From NCBI GenBank assembly GCA_037176885.1, contig JAWWNJ010000178.1, forward strand, positions 398,440-462,439: 64,000 nt of DNA. Direction: 5' to 3'. The stretch comes from Favolaschia claudopus (taxonomy: Eukaryota > Basidiomycota > Agaricomycetes > Agaricales > Mycenaceae). This document shows positions 36,881-46,400 of this stretch, one piece after another (the stretch's first letter is position 1; each line of letters starts with the position of its first letter). The position numbers and the translations under genes were made by a program. Under the pieces are notes generated by a model. It had not been told where the DNA came from, made no database searches, and worked only from the letters and a program-made list of their open reading frames with translations.

Positions 36881-38027
36881 ATGTCCAACTCCCTATCCAA
36901 CGAAATTCAGCGTCGTATATCCCAATTCTCCTCAGATTCTACTCTACTTGCTCTCACTCTCGTTAACCAACGCTTCCGCACGTCGGCGGAATTCTTTCTA
37001 TATCAAGCCATCTATAATCTTTCTTTCGCTCGAGCTCTGCTTTTCTTTCGGAGTCTTGATGCTCGCCCAATACTCGGCTCTCGTGTATGAAAATCTTGCT
37101 TTTCACTCTTTTTACATTGCTGATTTTCACACAGGTACTACTATTGCATCTATGCCAATCGTCATCCAGGCACGAAGGCACCGTTTTTCGGTCTGCTCTT
37201 GCGAGCATGACCAATCTTCGCCTCCTCTATATAATGGGACCCGTGGACTTCAAGGACATCCTATTCAGCTTAAATGCGACTCTCCGTGTCTTTCGCTACG
37301 GCCTGCCTATCGACTCGCACGTCCATCAATTCCTTTCCCAGCAGCACAGAATCTCCGCCCTCTCTCTCTACTATCCCCTCTTTTCGCAAGGCCGTGGCGA
37401 AGTTCGGGTTCCAGACAATTTCTTGCCTAGCCTTCGCGAGATCGAGGCGCGTCATTTCGACGTATACACGCTTATCGACGGCGCCGACGTCCATTCGATC
37501 AAATTTCGGTATCCCCATTCCCGAGACATTGCGCAAGAGTGCGCACGTCCAGATTTCTTCGTGCATTCTCTGGTGCCTATCACGGAGCTAGATTGCCTCG
37601 CCGTTCAGCTCCTCGACTACGCCCAGCTCGACGAGTTTCTCCCAGCATTGCAGAGACTGATCATACGGCCGGATATCATGTGGGGAGTCGACGATCCAAC
37701 GGTGAGTACATTATATTCTCAAAATAATCGCTTCTTCTAATCTGGATGTAGCCGGAATATCCAGAGCTCGCCATGGAGCTTGTCCGCAAGCTTAGACACC
37801 TTTCAAGCCTAAATCTTTTCGTTGTCGCCACCAGGTACCGCACTCGCGCCGTTGAACCGATTCAGCGAGCACTCGTTCAACACATCACTCATTTCCGTCG
37901 GTTCGTCTTCCATACACACAACCGCTGTCTCTATTGGGACGATTTCCTTGCGTCTCATTCCAGCACCGTTACCCAGTATTTGGCGGACTGCATGCACAAT
38001 CACTGCTTGCCTCATCGCATATCTTAA
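36881..38027 (+). CDS. F-box-like protein, three exons
   Basis: Exons 36881-37084, 37135-37701 and 37752-38027 give 348 aa with clean GT..AG introns and no frame break. Residues about 3-45 (LSNEIQRRISQFSSDSTLLA, then LVNQRFRTSAEFFLYQAIY) fit the F-box-plus-linker pattern that opens many agaricomycete proteins. The rest is leucine- and aromatic-rich without a strict repeat. An SCF adaptor role is inferred. The divergent KDZ transposase gene begins only 156 bp upstream, so the two could share a promoter region or the transposon may have landed in this promoter. Confidence 0.68.
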
Positions 38028-38249
38028 GTATTCTTTGTCTGTATGCTGTAATTCTTGTTGTTACATGAACTACAATGTACATACCGCAAAATCTCTACTG
38101 TCTCCAATTATTTACAATACACAATTCAGCACATCGACATATTTCTAAGGGATATTCGACTACGCACCGAAAATGCTCGCCATATCTAAATTTACCGAGA
38201 TTGACAGAAGCTGTCAATCTCTATCAAGCTCGGTCGTGTGAATTAGGTT

Positions 38250-38277
38250 ACGTACCTTTCTCCAGAGAAAGGTACGT
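38250..38277. repeat. Perfect 13-bp palindrome at the retroelement insertion edge
   Basis: ACGTACCTTTCTC and its exact inverse GAGAAAGGTACGT are separated by CA and directly abut the left end of LTR 1. Confidence 0.8.
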
Positions 38278-40090
38278 TGATAGGGCCGCTATACGGCTAG
38301 GCATGAAATGCTCGGAATTTATCGATTTTCGAGACCTATCAGCGGGAGAAGTGAGGTTAGGATAATAGAAGATATGCCCGTCCTCGCGGGCAGTATCTTA
38401 TTGCTGTGGATAGCCGACAAGCTGGCGGGACACCAACGGGTAGCAGCGGCTTAGCGACGTTTCCCTAAACATGGGTGCGAGACTCTGCCGCTGACTATTT
38501 CTAAACTGCCGGGCCAAGGGACTTGGTGGGAAACTACTATCTCGAGGTGCTGGAGGCGACTAAGAGGAACTACCGACCTCCCTGAGGTTAGGCGCTCACC
38601 CGCCGACCAACATGAAGAAGATCTAGCGGGGGACCATACTGAGTTCAACTTCGAACTCAGGGCGGCCACTACTCTATCGACGAACAAGGATCACCGGCAG
38701 GCCCTAACCGAGCATGCCGGCTGATTACGGACAGCCGGGACTTAACCGACTGCCAGCGGGAGCACCGCGGAGCCAGCGGCTATCCAGCCAGCGGCTCTGT
38801 CAGAATGATGAGAAGGACATGGCGAGTTGCCGGGGGCATTTCCCGCTGATTGCGGACAACCCGAACGGCGAGTGGCGAGCCGCTAACGCGGCTCGGCTCT
38901 CCCTATTTTCCCTGGGACTTATACTGTTCTGAATATGGAGGAAGAGACGAACTTGACCGCTGTCGAGCCGTTGACTAACTACTCAGCGGGAAGCCTTTTC
39001 GACTTCAACTCGACCAGCGGCGGGACCATATTATGAAGGAGGAATTTCGTGTCCCCTCCCGGGGACATGGCAACCAGCACGCCATTGCACTGCAATAAGG
39101 CGCAATACCCACCCGCCCGCATGGACTTTCTCCGGGAGGCAGTCTTTTCACTCACGACTCGCAATCCTGAATATACCATTGGTTCCCAGCGGGCGCGGCA
39201 TCAAACTTGGACAGTCTCTCATCATGATTTTATTTGGTTGTTTCTGCTCCCGCTGCATGTATTTAATCTCCCGGTGTACTTTTTGTTACTCAGTCAATTA
39301 CCTACCCGTAGACAAGGGCAGTTTGTAGCGGACTCTAGAATTTGAATTGAACTTTGAAAGAGACTAGACTTGATATCTGAGAGAGACTCGAGTGATACGG
39401 AAAGACTTGTGGCATACCGAGCCGCCAGAACTTTGAGAGCCCCGCCAGCCTTTGAGCCCGAGCCCTCCTGAAATACGAAGCCCCGTTTCTTGCTGTTCCG
39501 CGGTATAACCAAGACCCCCGTTCGAGCTTGATTCCGCGCCGTCGACGCCCCGTGTGCCAGCCGTTCCGCGGTATAACCAAGACCCCCGTTCGAGCTCGCC
39601 GCCGCGTAGTGGTGTAACTGCCCGGGTCACTGTTAGTGTCCGCGCCATCGACATAAGAGCCCCGCTTCTCGCCAGAGCCGCGCCGGTCGTATAAGAACCC
39701 CGTCCCGCTGAGCCGCGCCTTCTGCCCGCCGGTTGTCATCCAGAAAGCTTCTTGCCGGTTGACGATCCACTACCGGGCGACGCTTTTCTATTGGCACGGA
39801 GACCCTCCCCGCTAGACTCAGAATTTCTCATTTCGAAGTCTCAGAAAGAGTGACTCTTCGCTTCTCCCGCTGCGAATCGTTTTGCCCGCTACGTTCTCGC
39901 TAGACAATCTAGTAGTTCGTCCCGCTCAAACGTAGCGACCTTGATTGATTGAAGCTTGCACAAGTATTCTGAGGGACGATACGTGCTCCCGCCACCCCGA
40001 ACACACACACACACACACGTCGTATTGGATTAGATTTTGTGATTTTATATTTCGGTATATTTCACGCCTACACCTACACGCACCGTTTCA
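38278..40090 (+). repeat. LTR 1 of the Ty3/Gypsy element (5' LTR)
   Basis: About 1.8 kb, starting TGATAGGGCCGC and ending in CA before a primer-binding-site-like TGG. A near-identical copy lies at 56899-58716, with scattered substitutions, single-base indels and a different length of the CA dinucleotide run (near 40003). The right boundary rests on the CA end and PBS position, because the sequence beyond is also shared by the two copies. Confidence 0.78.
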
Positions 40091-40092
40091 TC

Positions 40093-40110
40093 TGGAGCCC
40101 ACCGCGAGGG
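40093..40110 (+). promoter_or_regulatory. Candidate primer binding site
   Basis: TGGAGCCCACCGCGAGGG lies two bases after the proposed LTR end. The tRNA 3' end it would pair with was not identified. Confidence 0.45.
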
Positions 40111-40252
40111 GTGACAGATTATTTGTGTCAAGTCGAAAGAAATCGCTTGTGGACGCTGCTATAACCTAGCACGAACCATCCGCCGGTTGACTCGAGAATA
40201 GAATATACACCCGCCCGTTGAGCCATTAGCTCCAGGCCCGCTATAGAAGATT

Positions 40253-42184
40253 TTGCCATTTAGTTTCGGAGGAGACGTGGCTTCAGAAGGACGATCCGCT
40301 AGAGCACCACCACCAAAACCTCGGTCAACCAACACTAGCCTACGTGCCGCTGCCGCTGCTCTCGATCTCGAGACTGACGATCCTTCCCGCCCGCCTGTTG
40401 CTCTTGCCCGGGAACTCTATTCTCTGCGCGGACGAACCCAAGCTCACGCTTATCGTACCCGCCAAACCCAGTCGTTGAGCCCCTCTGCTCCGCTGGAACA
40501 ACAAACCTCAACTCAACCGCCCGGCACAAGACCTGTTACGCCCGACGGTGCAGCTACCCAGTCGTCAACGACTCTTTCGTCTGTCTCTTCACCACTACTC
40601 AACACTTCACCAACCCCTTCAAATAATCCGATGGCTGACGACGGCAACAACAACCCTGTCGTTCGAGGAAAGAAGCGCGCGCCGGAGCCATGGGACAGGA
40701 ACGCCCCGCTCTTCAAAGAAGAAGAGCCGGAGGAACTTGTTCGTTTCCTGGACCATGTGGAGCGTATGATGGAATTAGATGAGACGCCGGATGATAAAAA
40801 GAACGAGTTTGTCTGCCGCTATACTGCTCAGGCAACCGCCGAGGAGTGGCGGCAATTCGCCTCGTATTCTAAGAAGTTCGACGACTTTAAGAAAGAAATC
40901 CTGGAAAATTACCCGTCCGTAGTCGACCAAAAGAAGGGCTCTGTGCAGAAATTGCACCGGCAGCTTCGTAAGTTCACGGAAGAGGGGATCGACCGGGACG
41001 ATGAAGACGAACTCATGCGCCTAATGCGCGTCATGAACGTCGAGGCGAACAAGCTTCTCGATTCGAAATTAATTTCGCACCGGGAGGCTCTCCCGATGTT
41101 CTTCTCCAAGTTGAGTCCAGAGTTTAAGGAACGGATTCTGGAGAACCTCGAGCGGAAACCTCCCGCTGCCGGGGATGATGCTGACGAGCCAGAGGTCCGC
41201 ACATGGACGCTGGCCGAGGTCATGACTGAAGCCAAAAGAATCGCAAAACGCTCGACCGCTAACTCGGAGTTCTTTGGCGCCTCTGACCGGGGTTACTCGA
41301 GCAAGTCCAAGAACGCCAGCGGGTCTGGAAAGGCGTCGAGCGGGCGATCCATACTACCTCACCCAAACGTGACGGTAAAGAAAGAAGAGGAGGACCCTAA
41401 CAAGTCCCTTCTTGAGACGATTAAGGTGTCGGTCGTCACTATGATGGAGCGGCTGGATAACCAGACCTCCCAATTAAAAGAGATCGACGCCGCGACCAAG
41501 AAGAGGATGGCCGAGTTGGAGTCCTTCTATAAGTCCCTACCGGGCAGAGTCCCAGGCGCCGCTGACTCCCAGTCTTTCCCGCGAATGCCAACCGTGCAAT
41601 TCAAAGGGAACCTGGCGGATCAGGGGTGTCTTTATTGCGACAAGTTTGGGCATTTTAGAGATAAGTGTCTCATTCGGCAAGCCCACATAGGGAGCGGAAA
41701 GATGAAGGTCGTAGGGTTCAGAGACTGTTTCCCCGATGGGATACCAATCCCGAAAGACGGGCACAAGTCCAAGAAGCAGCAGGTAGAGGAGTACCGCCCG
41801 GCCGCCCAACCCACGGCCGCTGCGCAAAACTACCAGTCTGTCTTCGCTCAGCTCTCCGTTCTTGACATGGACGAGCAGGAGCTGGAAGCCGCGCAAGCCG
41901 CGTTCAGCCAGAACGAGGAATTCTACTATGACCCGAGAGAAGAAGAATTGGTTTCCTTGCGAGCTGAGCAAGTAAACCTCCAGCGGCAAGTGACACAACT
42001 CCAGTCGCATGGTTCAGGGGGTGTTCAACCACCCCTTGTGGCTCATCAAAGCCAATCTCCCCCGCCGCAATTCGACGCCAACGCTGTTGCGATTCTGCTG
42101 GCGGCTGTCTCAGCGAACTCTCGCTCTTCCAACGGGGCTGGTCCTTCCCGAACGGGGAACAGCGTCGAAGGTGAGCATTTTTAG
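40253..42184 (+). CDS. gag: Gypsy Gag polyprotein
   Basis: Open frame of 643 codons. The first ATG is at 40631 (MADDGNNNPVV), and that is the likeliest start; upstream codons are open but begin at TTG. The N-terminal part is Ser/Pro/Thr-rich. A helical capsid-like region follows (FLDHVERMMELDETPDDKKN, then EEWRQF). A CCHC zinc knuckle lies at about residue 458 (CLYCDKFGHFRDKC). A Gln/Ala/Glu-rich C-terminus follows. Gag packages the element RNA and forms the particle. The frame ends at a run of five T followed by TAG (42178-42184). The next frame (protease) is in -1 and stays open back across this site. Confidence 0.85.
   Translation: MPFSFGGDVASEGRSARAPPPKPRSTNTSLRAAAAALDLETDDPSRPPVALARELYSLRGRTQAHAYRTRQTQSLSPSAPLEQQTSTQPPGTRPVTPDGAATQSSTTLSSVSSPLLNTSPTPSNNPMADDGNNNPVVRGKKRAPEPWDRNAPLFKEEEPEELVRFLDHVERMMELDETPDDKKNEFVCRYTAQATAEEWRQFASYSKKFDDFKKEILENYPSVVDQKKGSVQKLHRQLRKFTEEGIDRDDEDELMRLMRVMNVEANKLLDSKLISHREALPMFFSKLSPEFKERILENLERKPPAAGDDADEPEVRTWTLAEVMTEAKRIAKRSTANSEFFGASDRGYSSKSKNASGSGKASSGRSILPHPNVTVKKEEEDPNKSLLETIKVSVVTMMERLDNQTSQLKEIDAATKKRMAELESFYKSLPGRVPGAADSQSFPRMPTVQFKGNLADQGCLYCDKFGHFRDKCLIRQAHIGSGKMKVVGFRDCFPDGIPIPKDGHKSKKQQVEEYRPAAQPTAAAQNYQSVFAQLSVLDMDEQELEAAQAAFSQNEEFYYDPREEELVSLRAEQVNLQRQVTQLQSHGSGGVQPPLVAHQSQSPPPQFDANAVAILLAAVSANSRSSNGAGPSRTGNSVEGEHF
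42178..42184 (+). promoter_or_regulatory. Possible -1 frameshift site, gag to protease
   Basis: Five T directly precede the Gag stop TAG. The protease frame lies in -1 and is open from GCA-TTT-TTA onward across this point. The heptamer is not canonical, so reinitiation at the ATG at 42271 is the alternative. Confidence 0.4.
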
Positions 42185-42270
42185 AGAGTTCGAGGAAGGG
42201 GGCCAAGGGGAAACCCACTGCGGATAAGCCCCCGGAGAACCGACAAGCACGCCCGCCCGCAGGAAAGAAA

Positions 42271-43437
42271 ATGGAAGTTGTGATGCCGAAGTTGCCCTAT
42301 AAACCGAGGACGATACGAAAGCCCGCTGTCGAAGCACAGCCGGCGATCGTGGAGACCAAGGAAAAGGAGCGGGAGGAGACAGAAGAACAAAATGGCACTC
42401 AGCCGCCGGAACTTCCGTATAGGAACGTTCCCCCGGTCAAGCCAGCTAAAAGGCCCAACGAACCTAGAGTTCGGCCGGCGGGAAATCCGCAGGCGGCGGC
42501 CAACGAAAAGAACTACGAGTTGAAGGCGCCAGTAGAGGACCAGGAAGATGAGGAGGTCGAATCCTTGATAAAGGAGATCTTTGGAAGCCTGGAAATAGCG
42601 CTCCCGCTGGGGAGGTTGTTCGCCCTCAGCCCGAAGTTGCTGCGTCAGGCTAAGGCGTTGCTCTCGAAGAAGAGAGTCTCGCCCGCTGTTCGAGTCACCC
42701 TCGAGCAATTGATTAGCCACGCAGAGAAAGAGTCCGACGAAGATGACGAGTCCTCCAGCGTAACCGTAGAGGACCTACCTTACGAGGTAATAGTTCAGGT
42801 CGCGACAGCGGCCGACGGACTTATGCCAGCGGGAGCCCTGATCACCGTCGACCCAGTAGTCCAATATTGGCAGTCGATAGTGGAGGGAGAGCCGGTAAGG
42901 GATGTCTTCGTCGCCATCTCCGACAATGCTTCTGCCGGAGAATCAGCGGCCCTGAGAGTGGTCTTCCCGCTCATTCACGGCGCCGCTGAAGTTGAATGTA
43001 TTCTGGACGGTGGATCGCAGATCGTGTCCATGGCCCTGTCGGTAGCCACCGAACTAGGAGTCAGCTGGGACCCAGATAACTGCATCCACATGATGAGCGC
43101 CAACGGGCAAACCGAGAAGTCAGTCGGTCTGGCAAGGAACGTCCCCTTCAGGTTCGGTGACATGACGGTGTACCTTCAAGTGCATGTCATACGAAACCCG
43201 GCCTACAAGGTGCTGTTGGGGCGACCCTTCGAAATCCTGACCGCCAGCGGTATCAAAAATACCTCTGACGGGAACCAGTTCCTGACTTTGACCGACCCCT
43301 CCACGCAGAAGCGGGTGGTCGTCCCTACCTTCCCCAGAGGCCAGCGGCGACAGGTGCGGCGCGTCCAGAACGACGCATCACCGGCTGAGCAGCCGAGCAG
43401 CCAAGAGGAGCAAAATTTTCAGAATTCGAGGAGTTGA
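42271..43437 (+). CDS. Gypsy retropepsin-type protease frame
   Basis: 388 codons. A charged linker is followed at about residue 243 by the protease motif ILDGGSQI, then ALSVATELG, MSANGQ, GLARNVPFRFGDMTVYLQVH and the second motif VLLGRPFEI. The layout is that of a clan AA aspartic protease that processes Gag-Pol. The active-site triplet reads Asp-Gly-Gly instead of Asp-Ser/Thr-Gly. The frame ends at TGA 43435-43437. Upstream it is open back to the Gag stop. Confidence 0.82.
   Translation: MEVVMPKLPYKPRTIRKPAVEAQPAIVETKEKEREETEEQNGTQPPELPYRNVPPVKPAKRPNEPRVRPAGNPQAAANEKNYELKAPVEDQEDEEVESLIKEIFGSLEIALPLGRLFALSPKLLRQAKALLSKKRVSPAVRVTLEQLISHAEKESDEDDESSSVTVEDLPYEVIVQVATAADGLMPAGALITVDPVVQYWQSIVEGEPVRDVFVAISDNASAGESAALRVVFPLIHGAAEVECILDGGSQIVSMALSVATELGVSWDPDNCIHMMSANGQTEKSVGLARNVPFRFGDMTVYLQVHVIRNPAYKVLLGRPFEILTASGIKNTSDGNQFLTLTDPSTQKRVVVPTFPRGQRRQVRRVQNDASPAEQPSSQEEQNFQNSRS
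43413..43419 (+). promoter_or_regulatory. Canonical -1 slippery heptamer A AAT TTT
   Basis: In the protease frame the codons are CAA-AAT-TTT-CAG, so AAATTTT fits X-XXY-YYZ exactly. A -1 slip moves the ribosome into the pol frame (TTT-TCA-GAA-TTC-GAG-GAG-TTG), 16 bases before the protease TGA. The same heptamer is kept in copy 2 at 62042-62048. Confidence 0.72.
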
Positions 43438-46400
43438 TTAACCATCAAGGAGAATTAGCGGTTCAGATAGAACTGGACGAGAATAATGTTCCTAGAATTT
43501 GCGCTTTGATGAAGTCTGGAGAAGAGGGATTTTCGATGGCCGAGACGAAAATGGCCTACCTGGCGGCTGCCATGCCAGAGATTGATGATGAACCCGCTGC
43601 TCAGTTATTCCAAGAATACAACGAGCAGCTGACAGGAGGAAAAGAAGTCGGCGAATCCTATGTGGCCATCGTAGCCAACATAACGGACAAAGTCAGAGAA
43701 AAACTGAAGGATCCGGCCGCTGTGTTCATGACTGCCGGCATCGATATCGAGTCGGTTAGGCAAGAGCAATCTCGTCATTCAGCGGGGGAGCGCTGTCAGT
43801 GCTGTGACTACGCCGATTGGGTAGTACCCGGGTTTGAACACAATGAGACGAAAGTCGCTTTGATGGAGGAAATCATTCCCGAGGATCACCCGCCTGAAGT
43901 CGAGGTGAAGGAGGTGTTCTCGAAGAAGTATAAACCGGTAGCGCTAAAAGTAAAGCCGGTCCTCGAGCCGCTCCCTCCCGAGTTCAGGATAGAAAGGAAT
44001 ATCATCGGGGATCCATTGCAGAACCTCGTCCCGCTAGACCCTCACCCGCCAGAATTCGTTCCCGTTGGGAGATACACTGCGGAGAGGAAGGCGGTTGTAG
44101 ACGAACTGCATAACGACGGATTCTTGAATGATGAAGAGATGAAGCTGGTTCATCATATGTTATCTATACACGAAAATACGGTAGCATGGGATGACAGCGA
44201 AAGAGGAACTTTCAGAACGGATTTCTTCCCGCCAGTAAAGTTCCCGGTGAAGCCAGACCATAAGGTTTGGGTGGAGAGAAATATTCCCATCCCGCCGGGA
44301 CAGCTGGAAGAAGTCTGCAAGGTGCTTAGGGCGAGTATCGATGCCAATATATACGAACCATCCAATGGCTCGTATCGCACCAAGTACTTTGGAGTTCTGA
44401 AGAGTGATAAGAAGTCCATTCGATTAGTGCATTCGCTGGAGCCGCTGAACGCGGTAACCATTGCACACTCTGGGGTGCCTCCCGGCGCCGCGGATCTGGC
44501 CGAACATTTCGCGGGAAGGGCTTGTGGGTCCACGTTTGATCTTTACTCTGGGTACAACCACCGGCTGATTGACCCGGAATCTCGAGATTACACAACCTTC
44601 CAGACTCCGTTTGGTGCGCTTCGATTGGTAAGATTGCCGCAGGGTTGGACCAACTCGGTGCCGATCTTCCACGAAGACGTAACTTACATCCTGCGAGATG
44701 AAATTCCTGCGGTTACCCGGCCGTATATAGACGACGTGCCTGTCGCCGGAGGCTTCACTCGATACGAAAAGCCTGACGGGACGTACGAGACCATCCCTGA
44801 GAACCCGCTGATAAGGGTCTTTGTGTGGTTACACTTGGTAGACTGCAACCGGGTACTTACCCGGCTAGCCTATTCTGGGGCGACTGTAAGCGGGAAGAAG
44901 TTGCAGATTTGCCGGGGAACTTTTAAGGTGGTCGGCCATGTCTGCTCATACGAGGGCATGCGCCCGGATGAAGATAGAATCGGCGTCATTGAGCGTTGGG
45001 GTCCGCTGAAGGATTTCCACGATGTGAAAGCTTTCCTGGGAACTGTGGGCGTTATGAGAATGTTCATCCAAGACTATACAGTCAAGGCTGAGCCGATTCA
45101 GAAGCTCACCCGGAAGGAAGTCATATTCGAGTGGGGCCCGGCCCAAGACGCATGCATGAAAGTTTTGAAGAAGGCTTTGCGAGAATGTCCCGCGCTTAGA
45201 CCTATAAGATATGAATGGGACACCGAAGTGGTACTGGCGGTCGATACGTCGTACCTTGGAGTTGGGGTGCATGTGTACCAGCGGGATCCTTTGGACCTAA
45301 ATAAGCGGTACTATGCCCGCTTCAGCTCCATACCTTTGAATGACCGGGAGTCGAGGTATTCTCAGCCCAAGCGGGAATTGTTTGGCTTGAAGAGGGCGCT
45401 AGACCACATGCAATATTGGCTGTTGGGCTGCCGCAAGCTGGTCGTCGAAACCGACGCTCAGTACCTCAAGGGCATGTTGGATCACCCGGGAATGGGGCCC
45501 AACGCTACGATCAACCGCTGGATTGAGGAGATCCTGATGTTTCATTTCACTCTGAAGCATGTACCGGGCAAGACTTTCGGGCCAGATGGACTCTCCCGCC
45601 GGCGTATTCAGCCGGGGGATCCAGAGTATGATCATCCAGAGGACGAGTTCGATAATAACGAGCCGCCGGGTCTTCATCCTGAAAGTAGTGCTTGGCCGCC
45701 TCTCAAGAATTTCGAGGATTTCAAGCACGATATTGACACTCGAGGTGGATATATGGTAGCTGAATTGGCGGGAGATGAGGCCCAGTCAGCCGCTGACTTC
45801 GAGAACGACGCCGAACAAGCTTGGGCTTACACCCGCCTTAGTAGAGAATATGTTTTCGAAGTCTTCTCTCAGTCAAAGGGTGACGACAAGCCAGACGGCG
45901 AGCCGCTGATCCCTGACCTCGAATTGAAGTACGACCCGACGAAGCGGGAACCGTACCCGGAAGACCAACGATCTGTAGCGGCGAAGCTAGCGGACGAGCG
46001 GCTGCTCCTCATGAAGGAATGGCGGCGAAACACCCTGGCTCGCCCGGATGGCATGAACGACAAGGAATACAAAGCCTTCTTGCGATTCGCCACCGGCTTC
46101 TTCGAGGACGCAGATGGAAAACTCTATCATAAATCCTCAACGGGGAGTGCACATCAGTTGGTGGTAGACAAAGATCACCGAATGTATATGATGAGGGCGG
46201 CTCATGATAGCCTGGCCCACCGCGGTGTCTTTGCTACCAAATCCTTGATAGAAATGCGTTTCTGGTGGCCGGAGATGGAGCGGGACGTCACCTGGTATAT
46301 TAAAACTTGCGAATTGTGTCAGTTAAGGCAAAGGACTTTATTAAAGATCCCGCCCGTTGTCACCCATACCCCTTCGCTCTTCCAGGTGGTGCACGTCGAC

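Noticed and set aside
44153..45728. Minus-strand frames opposite pol
   Set aside because: Short, unspliced, without domains, and explained by the coding sequence of pol. Unlike the cassette genes at 47.7-56.2 kb, they do not join through introns.
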